From contig CAJUMQ010000014.1 in NCBI GenBank assembly GCA_910587035.1, positions 1 through 64,000 of the forward strand: a DNA stretch of 64,000 nucleotides, written 5' to 3'. The number at the start of each line of letters is the position of its first letter. The stretch's first letter is position 1. Positions 7,902 through 15,391 of this stretch are shown one piece after another. The notes beneath the pieces were generated by a model that saw only the letters and a list, made by a program, of their open reading frames with translations, did no database searches and had not been told where the DNA came from. The DNA comes from an uncultured Desulfovibrio sp. (lineage in GTDB: Bacteria > Desulfobacterota > Desulfovibrionia > Desulfovibrionales > Desulfovibrionaceae). Both the position numbers and the translations under genes were made by a program.

Positions 7902-8378
7902 GTTATCCTCCAATGTTGAGGCCGGATTGTAGCCCTCTTCTCCCTGCCTTGCAATATTGGTGATCCTGGGTTGTATCAATTTATGGCTGGTCCGATGCCG
8001 GGATTGACAAGACTGCCCCGCCACGGAGGTTGAGGACATCAATATGCCAAAAAATGGAATTTTGTGTTTCACAATCAGGTGAATGCTTGACTAAACAGTG
8101 CTGGAATGAAAAAATTTTTTCAGATGGAGGTAATCCATGCAGGTTAATTAACCCGGAGAATGTGATGCCCGGGCTGCCCAGCATAATAGAGATAATGTCA
8201 TTCACGCTTTGATGCTGCGGTTTGTTGTTATAAAAATATACATATGCGTCATACCGTCAGAGCGGATGAGGCGGCCAATGGCGAACAGCAAAACCGCGTT
8301 TTGCTGTGAAAAGCCAGGCCGTATGGTTGAAACTGGGACAATTAATTAAATTTTATTTGCCAGACAGCAGGGGGCCAT
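7902..8378. other. Divergent intergenic region holding a hairpin repeat and a four-codon mini-ORF
   Basis: About 475 bp between rfbD (minus) and the DUF1640 gene (plus). Two small overlapping ORFs on opposite strands have no recognisable product. A perfect GGAGGT (8126-8131) sits 5 nt before an ATG (8137) that is followed by only three more codons and a stop. A hairpin repeat occupies 8241-8335. Promoters for both flanking genes should be here, but none is convincing by eye. Confidence 0.5.
8241..8335. repeat. Dispersed hairpin repeat, copy 1
   Basis: Bases 8271-8310 match 11263-11302 at 38 of 40 positions. The core is a 9-bp perfect stem (ACAGCAAAA 8285-8293, TTTTGCTGT 8299-8307) with a 5-nt loop. 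A GCCAGGCCGTATGGTTGAAA flank follows, shared in form with the copies at 11210 and 16737. Confidence 0.7.
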
Positions 8379-8771
8379 ATGGCGCAAATTGCATTTGACA
8401 CTTTGGAATACAGCAATCGCCTCCAGGCTGGCGGAATACCCAGAGAACATGCCGAAGCCATAGTACAGGCTAATGTAAAAGCGCTAAAAGATCTGGTGGA
8501 AATGCAACAGCTTGTCACCAAGAATGATCTTGCCCTGGCAAAGAACGAACTGGAAGCACAAATCACCGAAACCAGGAACAATCTTGAAGCACAAATCACC
8601 GAAACCAGGAGCAATCTTGAAGCACAGATTGTGGAAACCAGAAATACTCTTGAAATGAAACTTGCTGACAGCAAACATGAATTGCTCAAATGGATCATTG
8701 GTCTTGCTGCCGCGCAGATTGCCCTTATGGCGGCAATATCCGGTATCGTCATAGCGGTGCTAAAAAATTGA
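8379..8771 (+). CDS. DUF1640-like coiled-coil protein with C-terminal membrane anchor
   Basis: A 130-residue protein with a short globular start (FDTLEYSNRLQAGGI), a long coiled coil (about 35-105) and one C-terminal transmembrane helix (about 108-127, rich in Ile/Ala). This is the layout of DUF1640/CCDC90-like proteins, whose bacterial role is unknown. Residues 58-90 are three 11-residue repeats beginning LEAQI, the signature of a hendecad coiled coil. GGGGG precedes the ATG by a few bases. It stands alone between hairpin repeat copy 1 and the ammonia-lyase gene. Confidence 0.75.
   Translation: MAQIAFDTLEYSNRLQAGGIPREHAEAIVQANVKALKDLVEMQQLVTKNDLALAKNELEAQITETRNNLEAQITETRSNLEAQIVETRNTLEMKLADSKHELLKWIIGLAAAQIALMAAISGIVIAVLKN
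8550..8648 (+). repeat. Three tandem 33-bp coding repeats in the coiled coil
   Basis: In-frame units at 8550-8582, 8583-8615 and 8616-8648. The first two differ at only a few bases and the third has diverged more. Each encodes 11 residues of the pattern LEAQIxETRxx. Near-identical neighbours suggest recent expansion or slippage. Confidence 0.85.
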
Positions 8772-9010
8772 GTTATATGTGGGCACAATCTGTTTTTATG
8801 CGCATAGAGATTGAAAATTTGTAGTGTGAATGACCGTCAATGTGCCAAAGATATTGGGACTCCTCCATTTGTAATGGGAACAATCTCCCATTTGTCGCGC
8901 CCTGCCTGACCCGGTTATCTTTCCCCGATCAGATTCTGGCTCCTGGCCAATTGTTTCCTGTCCCATTTCAAAACTATTTTAAAAAATAGCACTTTATGAA
9001 GGAGCAGATA

Positions 9011-10087
9011 ATGGGCGAGGTCTCAGGCCTGCTTTCTCTTTGCCTGAACAGAATGGGAGGAGATGCTGCTTTTCCATTTGACTTGACGCAGATGGCAGGT
9101 GCCAGCAGGATTTTGAGGCTGTATGGGCATGTGCCAACGCCATTGCATGATCTGCCAGCTCTGGTGAAACGGCTGGGACTGCAAAAAATACTTGTAAAAG
9201 ATGAATCCCTGGTCTTGGGGCTGCCAGCTTTCAAGGCCAGAGGCGTGTTTAATGCCATGGCAAGCCTTGCGGACAGCTGCCAGAAGCTATTTGTTGCCGC
9301 CACGGACGGGAATCACGGTCTGGCCCTCGCCACCGCCGCCAGACGTATGGGCCATGTGGCGCGGATATTCATGCCAAAGGGCTCGCCAGTGCGTATCCAG
9401 CAGGCCATTGGGGAATGTGAGGCCATATGCGAAATTACTGAATGGAACTATGATGACACTGTGCGCTTTGCCAGTGATTTTGCGCAAAAAGAAAATGGCA
9501 TTCTGGTGCAGGATACTGCATGGTCTGGTTATGAGCAGATTCCCGCATTGATAATGGCTGGATATGGCACGATGGCTGCGGAAATTCTGGAAACCGGCGC
9601 CAGGCCAACCCATGTTTTTTTACAGGCAGGCGTGGGTTCCTTTGCCTCTGCCTTTATTGCCGCATATGTCATGCTTGCCGGAGAACAATCCTTGCCGCGG
9701 TTCATATGCGTGGAACCTGAAGCTTCCGCATGTGTTTTTAAATCCATTTGCGCCGCTGATGGCAAAAGCCATCCCGTAAAGGGCGAACTTGCCACATTCA
9801 TGAATGGGCTGGCCTGCGGGGAACAAAGCAGTCTCGCATGGCCCATTCTGCGCGGCCATCTTTTTGCTGCCTGCTCGTGCGTGGACAGCCTGGCCAGGCG
9901 CGGCATGGAATTGCTGGCCAACCCCCAGGGCAAAGATCCTGCCATTGATAGCGGCCCCTCCGGGGCTGTTCCCATTGGCGCGCTGGAATATCTGTCGCAA
10001 AGCATGGAATCGCGGGCCCGGCTGGGGCTTGATGACAATTCCACTGTGCTGCTGATCAATACGGAAGGCTCAAGGTTTTTTCGTTAA
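9011..10087 (+). CDS. dpaL: Diaminopropionate ammonia-lyase-like PLP enzyme
   Basis: A fold-type II PLP enzyme of 358 residues. Family members convert 2,3-diaminopropionate to pyruvate and two ammonia. Residues matching the known active site are Lys75 (PAFKARG, Schiff base), Asp99 (TDGNHG) and Asp168 (VQDTAWSGY); the family phrases GYEQIP, LQAGVGSFA, GLACGEQ and SGPSGA are also present. AGGAG lies 6 nt before the ATG at 9011, so I prefer it over the ATG at 8996. The protein is about 40 residues shorter than E. coli YgeX, mainly at the N-terminus. A serine/threonine dehydratase-like substrate cannot be excluded. Confidence 0.85.
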   Translation: MGEVSGLLSLCLNRMGGDAAFPFDLTQMAGASRILRLYGHVPTPLHDLPALVKRLGLQKILVKDESLVLGLPAFKARGVFNAMASLADSCQKLFVAATDGNHGLALATAARRMGHVARIFMPKGSPVRIQQAIGECEAICEITEWNYDDTVRFASDFAQKENGILVQDTAWSGYEQIPALIMAGYGTMAAEILETGARPTHVFLQAGVGSFASAFIAAYVMLAGEQSLPRFICVEPEASACVFKSICAADGKSHPVKGELATFMNGLACGEQSSLAWPILRGHLFAACSCVDSLARRGMELLANPQGKDPAIDSGPSGAVPIGALEYLSQSMESRARLGLDDNSTVLLINTEGSRFFR

Positions 10088-10338
10088 ATTCAAGATTTGA
10101 CACATGCTTTGTGTATCCGTACGGTTTAAGTCATTTTTAACTTTAATTTTTTCCAAGATTTTGTGCATTGCGCAAAGAATAGGTCATCTGACAGAATCAT
10201 TTATCTTTTTCAACAATATTAAACGCTATTTTTTGTGGACATTTTTGCCAATCCCTTTATGCTTTTTCCATATTGAGATTTTAACGGTTACATGTGCACA
10301 TAAGAAATAATATTTATTTTATTCCAAGCGGGTGCCAT

Positions 10339-11196
10339 ATGAAAATTTCATTTCTTGGCGTTGGCAACATGGGCGCGCCATTGGCGGAGAACATGCTTGC
10401 CGCGGGGGAGGATCTGGCCATTTATACCAGGCGCAGGGATTGCGCGGACAGATTTGCCGGTCATGGCGCAAGGGTTGTTGCCAATATTCCGGATCTTGGC
10501 GACTGCGATGTGCTCTGCACCTGCCTGCCCATGCCGGAGGATGTGGTGAACGCGGTCACAGGCACGGATGGCCTGTATGAGCATATGCGGCCAGGATCAA
10601 TTCATCTGGAATTCAGCACCATAGCGCCGGAGACGGCCAGAATGCTTGCCACGGCCGCAAAAGAGAAGGGTATTGGCTATGTGCAGGCCACAGTGAGCAA
10701 GACGCCACAGGTGGCCAGGGAGGGCAAGGCACCCTTTTTTGTGGGCGGGGATGCCAGATCGGTTGCTGTTGTCATGCCGCTTCTTGCCAGAATTGGCCAG
10801 CCCACAGATTTAAAGACCACAGATGCCGCATGCGGCATGAAGCTGCTCAGCAATCTCATGGTGATGTCCAATGTGGCCATCATAGCGGAGGGTATGCGGC
10901 TGGGGCAGCTGGCTGGCATAGAGGCCCATGAGCTGGTGCGGCTGCTTCTAAACACTGGCGCGGCCAGTTTTCAGCTGCAGGCGCGCGGGCCAATGATTGC
11001 GGATGATGATTATGAGGCCAGGTTTGCCGTAGATCTGGCTGCCAAGGATTTGCGTCTTGGCTGCGCCATGGCAAAAGAGCTTGGCTATGAGCCAAAAATG
11101 ATTGCCCAGGCCCACGACTACATGCACCAGGCCCATGATGAGGGGCTGGGCAGTGAGGATATTTGCGCTCTATACAAGATAATGCGGCCGGCATAA
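10339..11196 (+). CDS. NAD(P)-dependent beta-hydroxyacid dehydrogenase (3-hydroxyisobutyrate dehydrogenase family)
   Basis: A 285-residue oxidoreductase with an N-terminal Rossmann motif FLGVGNMGAPLAENML, the family segments STIAPETAR and VSKTPQVAREGKAPFFVGGD, and the catalytic Lys region KLLSNLMVMSNVAIIAEG in the all-helical C-terminal domain. Members reduce or oxidise short beta-hydroxy acids such as tartronate semialdehyde, 3-hydroxyisobutyrate or succinate semialdehyde; the substrate here is unknown. The ATG at 10339 starts just before the first strand; an upstream in-frame ATG at 10294 lies in AT-rich non-coding sequence. It may be transcribed alone after an AT-rich gap of about 250 bp. 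Confidence 0.9.
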   Translation: MKISFLGVGNMGAPLAENMLAAGEDLAIYTRRRDCADRFAGHGARVVANIPDLGDCDVLCTCLPMPEDVVNAVTGTDGLYEHMRPGSIHLEFSTIAPETARMLATAAKEKGIGYVQATVSKTPQVAREGKAPFFVGGDARSVAVVMPLLARIGQPTDLKTTDAACGMKLLSNLMVMSNVAIIAEGMRLGQLAGIEAHELVRLLLNTGAASFQLQARGPMIADDDYEARFAVDLAAKDLRLGCAMAKELGYEPKMIAQAHDYMHQAHDEGLGSEDICALYKIMRPA

Positions 11197-11209
11197 ATGG
11201 CGAAATTAT

Positions 11210-11337
11210 GGCATATGCCTGTTGAAAACTGGCATATGCGCCCAGGCGCGGTAGCGGACATGGCGGCCAGTGGCGAACAGCAAAATCGCGTTTTGCTGTG
11301 AAGCTCCAGGCCTTATGGCTGAATCGCAGAGAGCCTT
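11210..11337. repeat. Dispersed hairpin repeat, copy 2 (two hairpins)
   Basis: Hairpin A pairs GGCATATGCC (11210-11219) with GGCATATGCG (11231-11240) around an 11-nt loop containing TTGAAAAC. Hairpin B pairs ACAGCAAAA (11277-11285) with TTTTGCTGT (11291-11299). The flank ending TTATGGCTGAA follows. It lies between convergent genes, so it might act as a two-way terminator, though no long T tract follows either hairpin. Confidence 0.7.
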
Positions 11338-11353
11338 TCATCTGATGAATGCT

Positions 11354-11470
11354 CTAGGGGATGCATCCCCCTATCTTGAGCACCCGCATAAGCACCAGAA
11401 TACCCCACAGCAGGACAAGCAGCCTGCCTGCTGTGAGGTATTTTCGCCATTTGATGTTGCGCCAGTTCAG
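11354..11470 (-). CDS. Possible 38-residue membrane peptide with CTG start
   Basis: Downstream of lysC, an AGGAG sits about 7 nt before a CTG codon that opens a 38-codon frame. The product would have a basic N-terminus (NWRNIKWRKY) followed by a hydrophobic helix (RLLVLLWGILVLMRVL). No homologue is recognised and CTG starts are rare, so this is tentative. The frame begins 14 bp after the lysC stop and would be the last gene of that operon. Confidence 0.25.
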   Translation of the reverse strand: MNWRNIKWRKYLTAGRLLVLLWGILVLMRVLKIGGCIP

Positions 11471-11483
11471 AGGGCAGCTCCTG

Positions 11484-12710
11484 TCAGCAGCCCAGATCCC
11501 AGTCCAGGCCAAAGGCGTCGTGCAGGATGCGCACGGCCAGCTCCACATATTTTTCCTGAATAAGAATTGTGATTTTGATTTCGGAGGTGCTGATCATAAG
11601 GATGTTGATGCCCTCCTGGGTCAGGGCGGCAAATGCCCTGGCCGCCACGCCGGAGTGGTTGCGCATGCCCACGCCGATGGCGGACACCTTGGCCACGCTC
11701 ACATCGTGCAGCACCTTGTCCGCGCCGATCTCCCTGGCGACATTTTCCATAATCTCCAGAGTCTGGGACAAATCCTTGCGGGGAATGGTGAAGGTCATGT
11801 CCGTGTGGCCATCCTGGCTGGTGTTTTGCACAATCATATCCACCAGGATGCCCTGTTCCGAAAGGGGGCCAAATACGGCGGCGGCCATTCCCGGCACATC
11901 AGGCACCGCGGCAAGAGTTACCCTGGCCTGATCCTTGTCATATGCAATGCCAGAAACAAGAACCGCTTCCATGGTCGAATCCTCCTGAGTCACAAGTGTT
12001 CCCGCATCATCGCTGAAGGTTGAGCGCACATACACTGGCACCCTGTATTTTTTCGCAAACTCCACAGAGCGGATGTGCAGCACCTTGGCGCCCATGCTGG
12101 CCATCTCCAGCATTTCGTCATAGGCTATGCGTTCCATTTTGCGCGCGGACGAGCATATGTTGGGATCTGTGGTATAGACGCCATCCACATCCGTATAAAT
12201 CTCGCACAGCGTGGAATCCAGGGCTGCCGCAAGGGCCACAGCGGATGTGTCAGAGCCGCCCCGGCCCAATGTCGTTATTCTGCCATCCCTGGTGCAGCCC
12301 TGAAAGCCTGCCACCACCAGCACGTCATTGTCTGCAAGCTGTTTGAGCAGCATTTCCTTGTCAATGGAGAGAATGCGCGCGCGGCCAAAATCATCATCCG
12401 TAATGATTGGTATCTGCCAGCCGAGCATGGAACGGGCCGAGAGCCCAATATCCTTGAGGAGCATGGCGAAAAGACTGACAGAGACCTGTTCGCCCGTTGA
12501 GACAAGGACATCACATTCAGCCTTGTCCGGAGCCGGGGACCAGGCATCGGCAAGGGCCAGGAGATTGTTGGTCTCGCCAGCCCTGGCCGAGAGCACGGCA
12601 ATCACCTTGTCGCAACGTTTGAGGCCATCCCGCACTTTTTCCCTGACCATTTTCATGTTTTCAAGGGTTGCCACGGATGTGCCACCGAATTTTTGTACAA
12701 GAATTTTCAT
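11484..12710 (-). CDS. lysC: Aspartate kinase
   Basis: Phosphorylates L-aspartate, the first step towards lysine/diaminopimelate, threonine and methionine; diaminopimelate then feeds MurE further along this window. The 408-residue protein has the N-terminal KFGGTSVA motif, the nucleotide-binding GGSDTSAVALAAAL and EIYTDVDGVYTTDP segments, and two C-terminal ACT domains (about 265-400) that normally sense lysine or threonine. The start at 12710 begins directly at the kinase strand; in-frame upstream codons to 12794 overlap tsaE and look non-coding. It follows tsaE by 37 bp on the minus strand. Confidence 0.95.
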   Translation of the reverse strand: MKILVQKFGGTSVATLENMKMVREKVRDGLKRCDKVIAVLSARAGETNNLLALADAWSPAPDKAECDVLVSTGEQVSVSLFAMLLKDIGLSARSMLGWQIPIITDDDFGRARILSIDKEMLLKQLADNDVLVVAGFQGCTRDGRITTLGRGGSDTSAVALAAALDSTLCEIYTDVDGVYTTDPNICSSARKMERIAYDEMLEMASMGAKVLHIRSVEFAKKYRVPVYVRSTFSDDAGTLVTQEDSTMEAVLVSGIAYDKDQARVTLAAVPDVPGMAAAVFGPLSEQGILVDMIVQNTSQDGHTDMTFTIPRKDLSQTLEIMENVAREIGADKVLHDVSVAKVSAIGVGMRNHSGVAARAFAALTQEGINILMISTSEIKITILIQEKYVELAVRILHDAFGLDWDLGC

Positions 12711-12747
12711 CACCTTATCCATAACATATTTGGCGTTGCTGCAGGCA

Positions 12748-13221
12748 TCAGGAGGATGGCAGCGAGGAGCGCATTTTTTCCAGAAGCCGGGCACAATCCT
12801 CCCCGGCCGCTTTCACATCAAGCAGGCGCACATAATTGTCCATACTGAAATTAATGTCCAGATATTCCGGGGGCATTTCCCTAGCTGGAAAATACTGTGC
12901 CCATTCCACCAGCACCAGCATTGAGCCGTCATCAAGGGCTTCGTATATCTCATCGGGAATACTTTGGCGGCAGCGATAGAGATCGCAATGAAGCATGGGA
13001 GGCGTGGTGGGATATATGTTGTAAATTGTAAAGGAGGGGCTGGCAAACTCGCATTGCCCGGAGTTTGGCAAATTTGCCAGTATGGCTCCCGCAAGCGTTG
13101 TTTTGCCGCAGCCGAGATCGCCGGTCAGAAATATTGCCGGTGGCCGCTCCTGGCTGACGCCAGTTGCGATAAGGCGCCCCAGACGGCGCGTGGCCTCAAG
13201 ATTCTCCAAAATCAGGGCCAT
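12748..13221 (-). CDS. tsaE: tRNA threonylcarbamoyladenosine biosynthesis ATPase TsaE
   Basis: Small ATPase required with TsaB/TsaD for the t6A37 modification of ANN-decoding tRNAs. The 157-residue protein shows the P-loop GDLGCGKTT (about 34-42), the ASPSFTIYNIY switch region, HCDLYR and a VLVEW Walker-B-like strand, all typical of the family. It overlaps the end of the NAD(P)HX repair gene by 10 bp, which implies translational coupling, and lysC follows. TsaB and TsaD are not in the window. Confidence 0.95.
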   Translation of the reverse strand: MALILENLEATRRLGRLIATGVSQERPPAIFLTGDLGCGKTTLAGAILANLPNSGQCEFASPSFTIYNIYPTTPPMLHCDLYRCRQSIPDEIYEALDDGSMLVLVEWAQYFPAREMPPEYLDINFSMDNYVRLLDVKAAGEDCARLLEKMRSSLPSS

Positions 13222-14855
13222 GGCATTCTGTCTCCCACTGGCTCGCGCCTGTTGAGTTCTTTCACAAACTGGCGCGCCGTGGCAAGGGCATCCGCCAGCC
13301 TGGATGCCCTTGCGCCCCGATCGGGATAATCCCTTGAAATCTGCAGTCCGGCAACTGTATGCATGGCTATGGCCATGGCGGCCGCGCCTGGCGTGTCATC
13401 CTTAAAATCAGGCAACCCAAGGAGAGCTCCGGCACAACCGCTCAAGACATCGCCGGCGCCACCAATGGCCAGCTGGGGAATGTCATAGGGGCAGAGCAGG
13501 ACAGGCAGGTCCGTCCTTGAGGCAATGGTGGCCGCTCCTTTCAATATTACCATGGCTTTTGAGAATTTACACAGCTCCAGCAGGGCATTTGTCCTGTCTT
13601 TCTGGATGTCCCTGCTTGCGCAGCCGAGCAGGGCAGCAGCCTCGCCAGGATGCGGGGTAAGAATGTCACGGCTGGTGATTTTGGCTGCCAGCCCGGGCTC
13701 ATGTGCGAGAATCACAAGGGCATCGGCATCAAATACAGTGGGCGGCCTTTGGGGATCATCAAGAATGGCCGCCAGAAAGGTCGCGCTTTCTGCGCACCGG
13801 CCCATGCCCGGGCCAGCCACCAGGGATGTTATGCCGTAAAAAAGGCCGTCTGTATTGTCTGGCCATTTTGTGGGGGATGCCGGGGGCGCGTTTCTGGTCA
13901 TGATTTCCGGCCAGCCATTTTTGATCAAGGGCAGGTTTTGCGCTGGCGCGCATGCGCTCACCAGGCCGGCGCCAGCCCGCAGGGCTGCAGCGCAGGCCAG
14001 ATGTGCGGCTCCGGATGTGCCACCGGCTCCTCCCACAACCAGAACATGGCCAAAGGCGTTTTTATAACTGTTGGCTGGCTGGGTCTTCGGTTGCAGCAGC
14101 AGACGGCCATCTATAAGCCGGCAGGATGCGGGCCAGTCCAGATGCGAGCCAAAGGGGAGGCCTATACCGCGCACATGGATGTCGCCGGTCCATTTGCGGG
14201 CGCAAGGCAGCAGCAGGCCCGGCTTTGCGGCAGCCAGGGTGACTGTGGCATTTGCCCGGACAGCCAGAGGCGAAGCCTCGCCGGTGAGGGAATTGAGGCC
14301 TGATGGCGTGTCTATGGCCAGAACCCAGGCGCCAAGGCTTGCGGCCAGGGTGTTCAGAATGTCGATGACCGCCTGCATCCTCGTGTTCAGGCTGCCATGA
14401 AAACCTGTGCCAAGCAGCCCATCAACAATAATTTTGGGCGCTTGCCCGAATTTGGCCCACAGATGTTCCCAAAAAAATTGCAGGGTGGGATTTTCCGGTA
14501 TCCCGATAAATTCAACGCCGTCCTCTCTGGCCAGGTTTGCATGCCAGGCGCAGGCGCCGGCAAGATCCTCCTGCGCCTTGATATGGAAGATCAGGGGCAG
14601 GGCCCCGGCATCTTTTAAGTGGCGCCCCAGGGCGGCTGCATCGCCGCCATTGTTGCCGGCGCCCATGAACAGGCAGACAGGCAGTCCCGCCAAACCGGAA
14701 AAGCTGGCATCCAGAAAGGAAAATATGGAGCGGGCGGCATTTTCCATGAGCATGTTGTCGGGAATGCCAAAATCAATGGCGCTTTTGTCCCACAAGCGCA
14801 TTTCCGCCGGGGCTGGCAGGTGGGGCATGCCTTGCGCGATGTTTTTCAGCATCAT
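13212..14855 (-). CDS. nnr: Bifunctional NAD(P)HX epimerase / ADP-dependent NAD(P)HX dehydratase
   Basis: Metabolite-repair enzyme that epimerises and dehydrates damaged NAD(P)H hydrates. The 547-residue fusion has an N-terminal YjeF_N epimerase domain (about 15-235: MLMENAARSIF, MGAGNNGGDA, DGLLGTGF, DTPSGLN) and a C-terminal ribokinase-like dehydratase domain (about 260-535: VVGGAGGTSGA, AGPGMGR, FDADAL, LTPHPGEAA, GGAGDVLSG). The ATG overlaps the acpS stop in an ATGA arrangement, with GGAGG just upstream, so the two are coupled. Order on the minus strand is acpS-nnr-tsaE-lysC, a common neighbourhood. Confidence 0.95.
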   Translation of the reverse strand: MMLKNIAQGMPHLPAPAEMRLWDKSAIDFGIPDNMLMENAARSIFSFLDASFSGLAGLPVCLFMGAGNNGGDAAALGRHLKDAGALPLIFHIKAQEDLAGACAWHANLAREDGVEFIGIPENPTLQFFWEHLWAKFGQAPKIIVDGLLGTGFHGSLNTRMQAVIDILNTLAASLGAWVLAIDTPSGLNSLTGEASPLAVRANATVTLAAAKPGLLLPCARKWTGDIHVRGIGLPFGSHLDWPASCRLIDGRLLLQPKTQPANSYKNAFGHVLVVGGAGGTSGAAHLACAAALRAGAGLVSACAPAQNLPLIKNGWPEIMTRNAPPASPTKWPDNTDGLFYGITSLVAGPGMGRCAESATFLAAILDDPQRPPTVFDADALVILAHEPGLAAKITSRDILTPHPGEAAALLGCASRDIQKDRTNALLELCKFSKAMVILKGAATIASRTDLPVLLCPYDIPQLAIGGAGDVLSGCAGALLGLPDFKDDTPGAAAMAIAMHTVAGLQISRDYPDRGARASRLADALATARQFVKELNRREPVGDRMPWP

Positions 14856-15223
14856 TCCTCCATTATGACCAGGGCCAAGGCGCAGGCACGCTCATGGCTG
14901 ATGGAAACATGAAATTTGCGAATGCCACGGCAAGTGGCATATGCCAATGCCGGACCATGCAGCCTGAGAAATGGCGCTCCCGACTGGGAGCGCAGGGTCT
15001 CGATGTCCCTTGGGCCAATGCCATGGGCGAATCCGCAGCCAAGGGCCTTGACTGCGGCCTCCTTGGCAGCGAAGCGGCCGGCGAGATATGCCGCTGGCCT
15101 GGGGGGGAGCGCGGCGCTTTCGGCTTCGCCAAAACAGCGCTTTAAAAAATGGCTGCCGTATTTTTCATAAATGGCCGCCATGCGCGCAATCTCTACAAGA
15201 TCAATTCCTATGCCTGCGATCAT
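14852..15223 (-). CDS. acpS: Holo-[acyl-carrier-protein] synthase
   Basis: Transfers 4'-phosphopantetheine from CoA to acyl carrier protein. The 123-residue protein has the family start IAGIGIDLVEI with the Mg-binding Asp, the conserved FAAKEAAVKALG helix and VSISHERACALAL near the end. The ATG at 15223 is chosen because the family begins exactly there; the 12-residue in-frame extension to 15259 is unlikely. It heads the acpS-nnr-tsaE-lysC operon. Confidence 0.95.
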   Translation of the reverse strand: MIAGIGIDLVEIARMAAIYEKYGSHFLKRCFGEAESAALPPRPAAYLAGRFAAKEAAVKALGCGFAHGIGPRDIETLRSQSGAPFLRLHGPALAYATCRGIRKFHVSISHERACALALVIMEE

Positions 15224-15391
15224 TTGTCTGCGAATATTTGCGGGCCGGGGAATGCCCAAAAATCCGGGAGTATGAACATTGCTTGATTGAGGGGTAAAAT
15301 TGTCATAAATATCTATGCCGTAAACAGGTATGTTGACTCGCTGCCATACCTGACGTCAAGTGCGCCTGGCAGATAAAAAAGGTGGTATGTC

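Noticed and set aside
7981..8212. Two small overlapping ORFs on opposite strands in the rfbD/DUF1640 gap
   Set aside because: Neither has a good ribosome-binding site or a recognisable product; at most one could be real.
8550..8648. Tandem 33-bp repeats as a possible CRISPR array
   Set aside because: Units are contiguous without spacers and in frame within a coiled-coil gene.
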